Shown: piece after piece, positions 1-6,886 of the stretch
Numbering within the stretch: position 1 is the first letter of the stretch
Layout: each line of letters begins with the position of its first letter
Program-made: the position numbers and the translations under genes
NCBI RefSeq assembly: GCF_020092905.1
Contig: NZ_JAGSGB010000001.1
Span: forward strand, 372,001-436,000
Direction: 5' to 3'
Source: Pacificimonas aurantium
Lineage (GTDB): Bacteria > Pseudomonadota > Alphaproteobacteria > Sphingomonadales > Sphingomonadaceae
DNA length: 64,000 nucleotides
Notes under the pieces: model-generated
What the model was told of the DNA's origin: nothing
What the model saw: the letters and a program-made list of their open reading frames with translations, nothing else
Databases searched by the model: none

Positions 1-75
1 GCCTGCGCCTTGATCGCGGAAGGCGCCGCGCTACGCTGGGATCGCTACTGGCCGGAGGGGAAACGGTGTGAGTGA
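1..75 (+). CDS. 3' end of a prophage gene (partial)
   Basis: Frame 1 is open from the window edge to a TGA at 73-75 and overlaps the GTG start of the next gene, as is usual in this phage block. Only about 24 residues are visible, ending in a Trp/Arg/Tyr-rich stretch. That is too little to name the product. By Mu gene order it should be an early head or packaging gene, but this is inference. Confidence 0.5.
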   Translation, partial: ACALIAEGAALRWDRYWPEGKRCE

Positions 76-490
76 GAACAAGACGTTCGGGCAACGATTG
101 AAGGACGCCTATTTCGAGCCGGCGGACCGGGCCGGCATCAAGCCGAAGCCGGCTCCGGCCGATGAGGAGGGGGAGACTGTGCTTCCTCCGGCCGCGCCCG
201 CCTTTCCCGTCGAACCGGACAAGCCGGGGGGGAATGCAAAGTTCATCGGCGGGGCGCTGATCGTCCTCGGGCTTGCCCTCGTCCTGTGGGCATTCTTTTC
301 CCCGATCGGGGTACCGACCTCGGGGCGGTTCGGGATCGAGGAAACGGTGGTCAATCTGCAGCTGCTGAGCCGGACCTGGGCGCTGCGCCTGACCGGGCTG
401 GCGCTCTTCCTGGCCGGGGTCCGGATCTGGATCTACGGCGCGGAGGCGGGGACTAGGGATCCATTAAAGGCTATCAATTCGGAACAGTGA
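68..490 (+). CDS. Small prophage membrane protein, 140 aa
   Basis: The GTG start at 68 overlaps the preceding stop. The N-terminal 55 residues are polar and Pro/Ala-rich. Two hydrophobic segments follow, at about 60-81 (GGALIVLGLALVLWAFFSP) and about 103-123, so it is probably a two-pass inner-membrane protein with a cytoplasmic N-terminal tail. I do not recognise the family. Base composition changes near codon 128: the last dozen residues (RDPLKAINSEQ) are in lower-GC sequence that continues into the cargo block. The C-terminus may therefore have been replaced when that block was acquired. The frame stays open beyond the TGA at 488-490 to the next gene. Confidence 0.6.
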   Translation: MSENKTFGQRLKDAYFEPADRAGIKPKPAPADEEGETVLPPAAPAFPVEPDKPGGNAKFIGGALIVLGLALVLWAFFSPIGVPTSGRFGIEETVVNLQLLSRTWALRLTGLALFLAGVRIWIYGAEAGTRDPLKAINSEQ

Positions 491-589
491 CAGCAGTTCG
501 TTGATATATTAGTCAGAGACCGCGCGGAAAATGAGGTAGCGAGCGCGCTCATCAAAGGCTATGCCACAAGCAATAGAGGAAGGCCTGAA

Positions 590-799
590 ATGACCACGGC
601 ACTGTCACCACTGGGTAGCAAACTGGCCGACCTGATCGACGGGGGTGCTGTGACACCTCATTCTGGTAACGGCATGGAATTCCCCACCGCTCGTCGGGTA
701 TTGCCGGTTTACAATTCGAACCATACGTCTACCGACATCAAGAAATATCTTGTAGAGGTAGACGATGCCAAACTGGCACAACGTACTCGAGGAAATTGA
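590..799 (+). CDS. Small protein of unknown function upstream of serine protease, 69 aa
   Basis: The ATG at 590 follows a purine-rich site (gaggaagg, about 7 nt upstream). The protein is soluble, with no signal peptide or membrane segment, and I do not recognise it. Its last 35 bases overlap the start of the protease gene in another frame, so the two are probably translationally coupled and may work together. The reading frame is open back to the TGA at 488-490, and the 33 codons in between look coding-like (acidic and basic residues mixed, no stops). This could be the remnant of a longer ancestral gene that lost its start. Confidence 0.55.
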   Translation: MTTALSPLGSKLADLIDGGAVTPHSGNGMEFPTARRVLPVYNSNHTSTDIKKYLVEVDDAKLAQRTRGN

Positions 800-1688
800 G
801 TATACTCGAACTGATCTAGTAAGCCGAGCGCAGGGCGCACTCGATCAGGTACGCCGGAAACATCTAAGCAACTTGGCCGAGCTAACCAGCCGGAACACGA
901 TAGCTTACTACTCTTCGTTTTTGTCTAAGCCTAATGTCGATGGAATCGATATTACGGAAGACGATAAAAACGCTTTCATGACTTGTATTCATGAAATGGA
1001 CCGGTCTAGGGGTCTAGACTTGATCCTTCATACGCCGGGCGGATCAATCGCTGCGGCTGAATCGCTCGTTCAGTATCTTCGCGACATGTTCGGGAACAAT
1101 GTACGAGCGATCGTTCCTCAAATATCGATGTCAGCAGGAACCATGATTGCGCTTTCATGCAAGAGCGTACTCATGGGCAAGCAATCTTCCCTAGGCCCCA
1201 TCGACCCACACCTCGGCGGCATTCCAGCTGACGTGGTTGTAACGGAGTTTAAGCGAGCGCTGAAGGAGATTACAGATGACCCACGGCGCGCCCCCGTCTG
1301 GTCACCTATTTTAGGCCGATACACCCCTTCGTTTCTGACACAGTGTGAATATGCCGTGGAGTGGTCTAAGACGTTCGTTAAAGAGGCTCTCGAAATTAAC
1401 ATGCTTTCCAGTTTTGAGGATAAGTCGAGCCGGGCTTCATCTATAGTCGACAATCTGTCGAGCGCAGACCACCATAAAGGGCATGATCGTCACATTCACA
1501 TAGACAGACTACGTGACTTAGGCGTTACTGTTGAAGCACTCGAGGACAACCAGAAATTACAAGACTATGTTCTAACAGTGCATCACTGTTTTGTTCATAC
1601 CATGACAAATACCCCATGTATTAAGATCATCGAGAACCAAGACGGTCGAGCATTCGTGAGAAATTTGAGCCAATCTGACGTAGTCTGA
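765..1688 (+). CDS. ClpP/SppA-fold serine protease (SDH-type), 307 aa
   Basis: This resembles the serine-dehydrogenase-proteinase/SppA-like family (ClpP-crotonase fold). Visible motifs in order are HTPGGS (89-94; oxyanion loop), SMSAGT (121-126; nucleophile Ser123 by analogy) and SSLGPIDP (141-148; a conserved active-site flank). It lacks a signal peptide or clear transmembrane helix, so it is probably cytosolic. The C-terminal third is His-rich (HHKGHDRHIHIDR, about 237-249), compatible with metal or oligomer contacts. It overlaps the 69-aa gene by 35 bp and has its own gaggt ribosome site. It does not look like the Mu head-maturation protease, which is a separate gene downstream. Its composition differs from its neighbours, so it is a cargo candidate with an unknown, possibly host-modulating, role. 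Confidence 0.75.
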   Translation: MPNWHNVLEEIEYTRTDLVSRAQGALDQVRRKHLSNLAELTSRNTIAYYSSFLSKPNVDGIDITEDDKNAFMTCIHEMDRSRGLDLILHTPGGSIAAAESLVQYLRDMFGNNVRAIVPQISMSAGTMIALSCKSVLMGKQSSLGPIDPHLGGIPADVVVTEFKRALKEITDDPRRAPVWSPILGRYTPSFLTQCEYAVEWSKTFVKEALEINMLSSFEDKSSRASSIVDNLSSADHHKGHDRHIHIDRLRDLGVTVEALEDNQKLQDYVLTVHHCFVHTMTNTPCIKIIENQDGRAFVRNLSQSDVV

Positions 1689-1816
1689 CTGAGGCGCACC
1701 TTCTTCTTCAGGTCTGCGAAGGGCCGAGTGGTATGAAGGTGATAATTTCAAATGTTTGCTTCCCCGTCCCCTAGCGGACGGGGAGTGGCCGCTCCTAGCG
1801 CCCCTATGACCGGGGC
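1689..1816. other. Short intergenic gap with GC-rich hairpin
   Basis: This marks the right edge of the low-GC block. An 8-bp perfect stem (1762-1769 with 1776-1783, sequence CCCCGTCC/GGACGGGG) has a 6-nt loop. No T-run follows on either strand, so it is not a classical intrinsic terminator. It may stabilise or end the cargo transcript, or be a phage regulatory structure. No other feature is visible. Confidence 0.4.
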
Positions 1817-2905
1817 ATGGACAACACCCGCCCCATCGAGATTTTCCGGCTCGGCGAGCACAGGGACCGGAGCGGCAAGGCCGTCAGCTTCAGCCAGGCG
1901 GACGCCGAAACCCTGATCGCCAATTACGATCCGGCGACGGATCCCGCGCCGCTGGTCATCGGCCATCCGAAGCTGACCGACCGGGCGCTCGGCTGGGTCG
2001 ACAAGCTGCGGCTGGACGGCGACGTGCTGGTCGCGGACGTCCGCGACATTCCCGCCGAGTTCGCAGAAAGCGACGAGGCAAGGGGCTTTCGCCGCGTCTC
2101 CTCCAGTTTCTACCTGCCCGGCGAGGCGGCCAGCCCGAACCCCGCCGGCTATTATCTCCGCCATGTCGGCCTGCTGGGCGCCCACGCCCCCAGCGTGAAG
2201 GGCCTTGCCGCCGTCGAGTTCGCCGACGCGGGCGCGAACCTCACCGAAATCGAAACCGAATTCTCCACTCCCTCCCTGGGGGGCGGGGCCGCCACGCGTG
2301 CCGGCGGCTCCGCAGCCAGTCCCGACAAAGGAGCCAGCATGCCCGACCCCGCCACCAACACCGCCACCAACACCGCCGACTTTGCCGAGCGCGAACGCGC
2401 GCTGAGTGCCCGCGAGCAGGAGCTGAAGGAACGCGAACAGGCGCTCGACAAGCGCGACGCCGACGCCGTTCACCGCGGTCATGTCGACTTCGCCGAACAG
2501 CTGGTGAAGGACGCCAAGCTACTGAAGCCCGGCGCGCCGCTGGTCGTCGGCGTACTCGACGCGCTTCACACCGCTGCCCAGGTCGACGGCGACGGCGCCA
2601 CGGTCGAGTTCGCCGAAACCGAAGGTGGGGCGGCGATCACCCTCGATCCCGCCGCGGCCTTCCGGAAGCTGTTCGAAGGCGCGCAGCCCTTCGTCGAGTT
2701 CGGCGAGGTTGCCGGTGCCGACAAGACGCCCCCGAAAGTCGCGGTCTCTATGCCTGCGCCCGCCGGACACGACATCGACCAGGACGGCGCGGCGCTGCAC
2801 GCCAAGGCGCTCGACCTGCAGAAGGCCGATCCGAAGCTGAGCTACGCCGACGCGGCCATCCGCGCCGAGGGCGAGCTTGCCGGCACCCGACCCGCGAGCG
2901 CCTGA
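1817..2905 (+). CDS. Phage head-maturation protease (Mu gpI-like) with C-terminal scaffold part, 362 aa
   Basis: The N-terminal half (about 1-150) matches Mu-type phage proteases: a start of the type IEIFRLGEHRDRSG, then LIGHPKLTDRALGWVD-like and RRVSSSFYLPG segments and a LGAHAPSVKGL stretch. The C-terminal part is Asp/Glu/Ala-rich with a predicted coiled coil (about 190-220, repeated RE/QE heptads such as ERERALSAREQELKEREQ), typical of a scaffold. The protease should cleave the scaffold and capsid during prohead maturation. An internal in-frame start at 2339 with a strong ribosome site makes the scaffold part separately, as in the Mu I/Z pair. It is followed by decoration and capsid genes. 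Confidence 0.85.
   Translation: MDNTRPIEIFRLGEHRDRSGKAVSFSQADAETLIANYDPATDPAPLVIGHPKLTDRALGWVDKLRLDGDVLVADVRDIPAEFAESDEARGFRRVSSSFYLPGEAASPNPAGYYLRHVGLLGAHAPSVKGLAAVEFADAGANLTEIETEFSTPSLGGGAATRAGGSAASPDKGASMPDPATNTATNTADFAERERALSAREQELKEREQALDKRDADAVHRGHVDFAEQLVKDAKLLKPGAPLVVGVLDALHTAAQVDGDGATVEFAETEGGAAITLDPAAAFRKLFEGAQPFVEFGEVAGADKTPPKVAVSMPAPAGHDIDQDGAALHAKALDLQKADPKLSYADAAIRAEGELAGTRPASA
2327..2333 (+). promoter_or_regulatory. Ribosome-binding site of the nested scaffold start
   Basis: AAAGGAG lies inside the protease coding sequence, 5 nt before the in-frame ATG at 2339. The peptide encoded here is an Asp-Lys-Gly-Ala linker, so the sequence is free to serve as a translation signal. Confidence 0.75.
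2339..2905 (+). CDS. Nested scaffold protein (Mu gpZ-like), 188 aa, internal start
   Basis: It is in the same frame as the protease. The ATG at 2339 is preceded by AAAGGAG (2327-2333) with 5 nt spacing, a much better ribosome site than most starts in this operon. The product begins MPDPATNTATNTADFAERERAL and consists of the coiled coil plus the acidic tail, i.e. a scaffold without the protease domain. Mu and its relatives use this nested arrangement to make excess scaffold over protease. Presence of the site is seen directly; use of it is inferred. Confidence 0.75.
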   Translation: MPDPATNTATNTADFAERERALSAREQELKEREQALDKRDADAVHRGHVDFAEQLVKDAKLLKPGAPLVVGVLDALHTAAQVDGDGATVEFAETEGGAAITLDPAAAFRKLFEGAQPFVEFGEVAGADKTPPKVAVSMPAPAGHDIDQDGAALHAKALDLQKADPKLSYADAAIRAEGELAGTRPASA

Positions 2906-2945
2906 CCCACGCCATTTCCCCATTCATTCTCAGGGAGCCAGACCC

Positions 2946-3275
2946 GTGCAGAAGAAGCCCATCCTCACCCTTAGCGTCGCCGCCGCCGAAGCGCTGACGA
3001 AGAACCGGTTCGTCAGCCATGACGGATCGCAGACCGGCGCCGGCGAAAAGGCCTTCGGCGTCGCGCCCTACGACGTCGCCGCGGGCGAAGCCGCGCCGCT
3101 CGACGTGATCGGCACCACGCTCCTCGAACTGGGCGGCACGGTCACCGTGGGTATGGGCCTGAAGGCCGATGCCAGCGGCCGGGCGGTTGATCATGGCGGC
3201 GCCGGATCGCTGAACGCCCGTGCGCTGCAGGCCGGCGCGATCGGCGACGTCGTCGAGGCGATCCTCATTCCCTAG
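2946..3275 (+). CDS. Capsid decoration (cement) protein, DUF2190-like, 109 aa
   Basis: The GTG at 2946 is chosen because of agggag about 8 nt upstream; an earlier ATG at 2877 would overlap the protease gene. The protein is small, Gly/Ala/Val-rich and beta-prone, with the FVSHDG...GVAPYDVAAGEAAPLDVIG...VEAILIP layout typical of phage capsid cement proteins encoded just before the major capsid gene. It should bind the outside of the mature head. There is no signal peptide. Confidence 0.75.
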   Translation: MQKKPILTLSVAAAEALTKNRFVSHDGSQTGAGEKAFGVAPYDVAAGEAAPLDVIGTTLLELGGTVTVGMGLKADASGRAVDHGGAGSLNARALQAGAIGDVVEAILIP

Positions 3276-3329
3276 CGGCCACGCGCTGCCCTGAACCCCC
3301 GTTTCAATTCCGTTGGAAGGTAACTGAAC

Positions 3330-4268
3330 ATGGACATGTCCCCCGGCCAGGCCCGCGTCGTCGACCCGGTCCTTACGAACCACGCGACGGGCTACCGCCA
3401 GCCGGGTCTCGTCGCCGACAAGCTGTTCCCCTACGTCACCGTGCCGAGCCGCGCAGCGAAGCGCATCATCTTCGGCAAGCAGGCGATGCGGATCTACGAT
3501 TCCGTCCGCGCGCCGGGCGCCGAGTATAAGCGCGTCCAGTTCGGCTATGAGGCGGAGACCGTCTCGCTGATCCAGCGCGGCCTGGAAGCCTCGGTGCCCA
3601 TCGAGCATGTCGAAGAGTCCGAGGCCGGGCCGAAAATCGACCTGAAGCTGCGCGCGGTCGGCGTCGTTTCCCACTCGATCGAGCTGGAACGCGAAGTCGA
3701 GACGGCGACGCTTGCCAGGACGGCGGCCAACTACGCGGCGGACAACAAGCTGGCCTACACGGACGCCACCAGCTGGTGGAACGCGGCGTCGAAGCCGCAG
3801 GCCGACGTCGAGGCGGCCGCCGAAGTGATCCGGTCTAAGACGGGCCTTCGACCCAACAAGCTGATCCTGTCCGCCTCTGCCCGCTCGGCCGCGCGCGTCC
3901 ATCCCGACGTCGTCGCCTACCGGAAGTCCGTCGGTCAGCCGCAAGTCGATGACGATCTGCTGCGCCGCTATTTCGACGTCGAGGAGTTGGTCGTGGCCAA
4001 CGCGGTCGTCGCAGGCGCGAACGACGCCTTCAGCGACGTGTGGGGAACCGACGCGGTCCTCGCCTTCGTCGACGACAGCGAGGGGCGGCAGATGGAGCTG
4101 CCCTCCTACGGCTACACCTACCGCCTGCGCGGCCATCCGTTCGTCACGCCCATGACCTGGGACGGAAAGACGGACAGCTGGGTGGGCAAGTATAAGAGCG
4201 AACAGCGTCCCTACGTCGTCGGCAACGACAGCGGCTTCCTCATGCAGAATGCCGGCCTGAAGGCCTGA
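3330..4268 (+). CDS. Major capsid protein, 312 aa
   Basis: This is the HK97-fold type major head protein expected directly after the decoration gene. Length (312 aa) suits Mu-like siphophages. The N-terminus (MDMSPGQARVVDPVLTNHATGYRQPGLVADKLFPYV) resembles capsid proteins whose N-arm leads into a VPSRAAKRIIFGKQAMR segment. The C-terminal part has the GYTYRLRGHPFVTPMTWDG region. The ATG at 3330 follows aagg with usual spacing. There is no separate cleavable N-terminal scaffold domain, which agrees with the scaffold being the upstream nested gene. Confidence 0.85.
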   Translation: MDMSPGQARVVDPVLTNHATGYRQPGLVADKLFPYVTVPSRAAKRIIFGKQAMRIYDSVRAPGAEYKRVQFGYEAETVSLIQRGLEASVPIEHVEESEAGPKIDLKLRAVGVVSHSIELEREVETATLARTAANYAADNKLAYTDATSWWNAASKPQADVEAAAEVIRSKTGLRPNKLILSASARSAARVHPDVVAYRKSVGQPQVDDDLLRRYFDVEELVVANAVVAGANDAFSDVWGTDAVLAFVDDSEGRQMELPSYGYTYRLRGHPFVTPMTWDGKTDSWVGKYKSEQRPYVVGNDSGFLMQNAGLKA

Positions 4269-4369
4269 CGCGACACCCGAAACAACCCCGAGAGCGAGGG
4301 TCCGGCGGGATGCGTCTGAATGAGCGCCCGCCGGATGCCGCCCTCCCCCACGAAAGAAAGGGCCGCATC

Positions 4370-4834
4370 ATGACCCGTACCTACGAAGTGCTGACGCCGA
4401 TCGCCCTCGAGACCGGCGAGCCCACCACCCCCGTCGGCACAATTTTGCCGCTCGATCCGACCGTAGCTGCACCGCTCCTCGCCGTCGCCGCGCTGCGGCC
4501 GGTAAACGTACGCCCGGTCACGTCCGACGAGGGTTCGGGCGACCGTGCCCAGAGCGATGGCGAGAAGCCGCTCGGCAAACAGACGAAAGAAGAGCTGCGC
4601 GCCACCGCCGAAGCGGCGGGCATCGACCTCGCGGGCATCGAAAAGAACAGGGACCTCGTCCACCGGATCGAGGCTGTGCAGACCGCGCGCCGCTATTTCG
4701 GCGATGACAATCTGGAAGGGCTGGCCGACCCGTTCCTGGTCGAAGCGCTGACCGGCCTTCAGGTCGAGATCCCGGACAACGCCGACAAGGCGAAGCTCGT
4801 CGAACTTGTGAAGGCGAAGCTGTCCGCCGACTGA
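4370..4834 (+). CDS. Phage head-tail region protein with HeH/LEM-like motif, 154 aa
   Basis: The ATG at 4370 sits after gaaagaaaggg; the open frame extends to 4310 without a better site. Position between capsid and gp36-like genes matches Mu gp35. Residues about 69-90 (GKQTKEELRATAEAAGIDL) look like a small helix-extended-loop-helix module, and the C-terminal about 40 residues repeat this type of pattern (VEIPDNADKAKLVELVKAKL). Such modules occur in many phage head-tail proteins of unknown role. The function is not assigned. Confidence 0.6.
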   Translation: MTRTYEVLTPIALETGEPTTPVGTILPLDPTVAAPLLAVAALRPVNVRPVTSDEGSGDRAQSDGEKPLGKQTKEELRATAEAAGIDLAGIEKNRDLVHRIEAVQTARRYFGDDNLEGLADPFLVEALTGLQVEIPDNADKAKLVELVKAKLSAD

Positions 4835-4859
4835 GCCGGACCCTGCCGGAAACGCGCCC

Positions 4860-5606
4860 ATGACCCCCACCATCAAGGATGTCGCGGAAACGCTGGACGT
4901 CGCGTTCGACTTCAAGGTCGACCTCGCCGGCGGATCGATCGCCGAGATCCTGTCGGTCTCCTCCGAGTTGCAGCCGGGAACGGCCGAAGGCGCGGCGCTC
5001 AGCGTCGAGGCGTCTTCGATCGCCGGGACCTCGGTTAGGATCCGCCTGTCGGGCGGCGCGGATGGCGGGCGCTACCGCGTGGCGGTCACAATCCGCGATC
5101 AGGCGGACCAGAAGCTGCAGCTAGCGCGCGAGTTCGCCGGCCTGTCGCTAGCCTGGTCCGCACCGTCCGGTGCGGCCCGCTACCTCTCGCTGCAGCGCTT
5201 CATCGAGCGCTCTGGCGTCGAGCGGGCCGTCCAGCTTACCGACGAGCTCGGCCGCGGAACTCCCGACCCGGAAACCCTCGGCCGCGCGATCGCCGACGCC
5301 GAGGCGGAAGTCGATGCCAACCTGGCCGGGCGCTACGAGACGCCGCTCGCCTCGGTTCCAGAGATCGTCGAGACGATCACCTATGACCTCGCCCTGGCGC
5401 GGCTTTACCAGCGCGGCGAGCCGCCCGAGGCGGTCAGGCTGCGGGCGAAAGATGCGCGCGAGATGCTGCGCCGGCTCTCGAGCGGCGCGATGCAGCTTCC
5501 AAACGCGGCCGCGCAGACGCCCGCGCAGTCCAGCTCCCCCATCCTGATCTCTTCCGGCGGCCGCCAGTATCCGCCGGGCAGCCTCGACCGGTTTTCGCGT
5601 GGCTGA
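4860..5606 (+). CDS. Tail-adaptor-like domain fused to DUF1320 (Mu gp36-like), 248 aa
   Basis: The C-terminal half (about 108-215: RYLSLQRFIERSGVERAVQLTDE, DAEAEVDANLAGRYETPL, YDLALARLY) is a clear gp36/DUF1320 head-tail connector. The N-terminal about 100 residues form a beta-sandwich-like module (KDVAETLDVAFDFKVDLAGGSIAEI ... SVRIRLSGGADGGRYRVAVTIRD) resembling phage fibre-tail adaptor proteins, normally a separate gene. The fusion adds over 100 residues to the usual gp36 length. The stop overlaps the next gene's GTG. Confidence 0.75.
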   Translation: MTPTIKDVAETLDVAFDFKVDLAGGSIAEILSVSSELQPGTAEGAALSVEASSIAGTSVRIRLSGGADGGRYRVAVTIRDQADQKLQLAREFAGLSLAWSAPSGAARYLSLQRFIERSGVERAVQLTDELGRGTPDPETLGRAIADAEAEVDANLAGRYETPLASVPEIVETITYDLALARLYQRGEPPEAVRLRAKDAREMLRRLSSGAMQLPNAAAQTPAQSSSPILISSGGRQYPPGSLDRFSRG

Positions 5607-6114
5607 GGCAGCTTCGATCGACCTCGACCTGAAGGACGTCGTCGGCGACCTCGCCCGGCTCGCTACGCGGCTCGAGGATCCGTCGCCCGTAATGGCCGAG
5701 ATCGCCCAGCATCTGGAACTGACCACCCAGCGCCGCTTCGAAAAGGAGAGGGCGCCGGACGGGTCGACGTGGATCCCGTCGCGCCGGGCGCAGGTCGAAG
5801 GCGGCCGGACGCTGACGAAGACAGGCGCGCTCCTTCGCGCGATCCGCTCGGAGTCGGGCCGCGACTTTGCCGCCGTCGGCGTGGGTCGGTCTGGCGGCCC
5901 CGGCGTCTACGCCGCGGTTCACCAGTTCGGCGCCACGATCAAGGCGAAGACGGCGAAGGGCCTGCGCTTCTCGGTGCCGACTGCGGGAGGAAAACGAGAG
6001 TCGATCGTCGTGCAGTCGGTCACCGTTCCCGCGAGGCCGTTCCTGGGCCTCTCGACCGGCGACCGCAGCGCCGTGCGCGGTATCCTCCAAGACTATCTGG
6101 AGGCCGCGCTGTGA
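5599..6114 (+). CDS. Phage virion morphogenesis / tail completion protein (Mu gpG-like), 171 aa
   Basis: It has the family layout RRFEKERAPDGSTWIPSRRA (about 49-68), LTKTGALLRAIRS (about 74-86), YAAVHQFG (about 108-115) and ARPFLGLS (near 148). These proteins act at the head-tail interface or in tail completion. The GTG at 5599 overlaps the previous TGA, and its own TGA overlaps the next GTG, so translation is coupled through the block. Confidence 0.85.
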   Translation: MAEAASIDLDLKDVVGDLARLATRLEDPSPVMAEIAQHLELTTQRRFEKERAPDGSTWIPSRRAQVEGGRTLTKTGALLRAIRSESGRDFAAVGVGRSGGPGVYAAVHQFGATIKAKTAKGLRFSVPTAGGKRESIVVQSVTVPARPFLGLSTGDRSAVRGILQDYLEAAL

Positions 6115-6545
6115 ACGCCCAGCCGATCGTCGAACGCCTCCGGGCGGCGGGGATGCCCAGGGTCGGCAAAGTCGGCGCCTTCGTCCTGATTTCCGAGCAG
6201 CCGCTGAACTACCTGCCGGCATGCTTCGTCGTGCCGGAGCGACAGCAGCCGGACGCGCCGCGCGCGATCACCGGCCGCTACGACCAGCTGATCCGGGCGG
6301 ACTTCCTGATCTACCTGATCGTCGGCGGCGAGCGGCTGGAATCCGACGCGATCGACCGCGACTATGACCGCTATTCCGCCCTCGCCGTCGACTGCCTGGC
6401 CGGCTGGGTACATCCCGACGCCGAAGGACGCCCCACCGAGTTCACCAGCGCAGAGCTCCTGTCCCTCAGGGGACGGGAGCTGGGCTGGGGCATCGGATTT
6501 AGGACCTACCGCAGGCTCACCAAGCCCGTCGTTTCCGGCGACTGA
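6111..6545 (+). CDS. Phage minor tail / gp37-like protein, 144 aa
   Basis: The GTG at 6111 overlaps the preceding stop; upstream residues in this frame are the shadow of the gpG-like gene. The sequence has the pattern of head-tail connector or tail terminator proteins of Mu-like phages: N-terminal helix IVERLRAAGMPRVGKVG, then beta strands ITGRYDQLIRADFLIYLIV and a C-terminal GWGIGFRTYRRLTKP. Position after the gpG-like gene matches Mu gp37. Exact role is by synteny only. Confidence 0.6.
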   Translation: MNAQPIVERLRAAGMPRVGKVGAFVLISEQPLNYLPACFVVPERQQPDAPRAITGRYDQLIRADFLIYLIVGGERLESDAIDRDYDRYSALAVDCLAGWVHPDAEGRPTEFTSAELLSLRGRELGWGIGFRTYRRLTKPVVSGD

Positions 6546-6574
6546 CCCGCCATTTTCGCAAGAGGACAAGCGCT

Positions 6575-6880
6575 ATGCCGAAAGCCGTCGAGGACCCCAA
6601 GCCCGCAAAGGTGGAGGCCCCAGTCTCGGAGCGCTCCCCGAACGAGGTCGAGCCGTCGCCGCGCCCGTCCTGGTTCGATGGCCGCAAGCACATCCGGCAG
6701 ACCGACGGACAGATCTTCGAACAGGAGACGGGCCTCTACCTCGACGAAGACGGGGCACCGCGGTCCCCGGCGGCGAAGAACCACCGCGAGCTGCACGCGG
6801 AGCAACTGGACCGGTTCGACAAGGCGGAGGCGGCAGCGCTCGCCGACGCCGAAACGGCCGGCCGCAAGGCGAAAGGCTGA
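6575..6880 (+). CDS. Small prophage protein of unknown function, 101 aa
   Basis: It has a good ribosome site (caagaggac) before ATG 6575. The protein is highly charged and soluble, with a Pro/Lys/Glu-rich N-terminus, a central WFDGRKHIRQTDGQIFEQETGLYLDEDG segment and an Ala/Glu/Lys-rich helical C-terminus. I do not recognise a family. It lies between the connector and tail-tube genes, so a structural or assembly role is likely. Confidence 0.6.
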   Translation: MPKAVEDPKPAKVEAPVSERSPNEVEPSPRPSWFDGRKHIRQTDGQIFEQETGLYLDEDGAPRSPAAKNHRELHAEQLDRFDKAEAAALADAETAGRKAKG

Positions 6881-6886
6881 CCTATT

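Larger units (their letters stand above)
450..1750. other. Lower-GC cargo block (moron-like) inside the head-gene region
   Basis: Sequence here is visibly less GC-rich and uses more A/T-ending codons than the flanking head genes; for example 901-960 is about 40% GC by eye. It contains two overlapping genes with good ribosome-binding sites and ends in a noncoding stretch before a GC-rich hairpin. I see no transposase or flanking direct repeats. The composition and the non-virion protein family suggest horizontally acquired cargo. Confidence 0.6.

Noticed and set aside
2748-4136. 462-aa minus-strand open frame
   Set aside because: Antisense to the decoration and major capsid genes; no recognisable domain and against phage operon direction.
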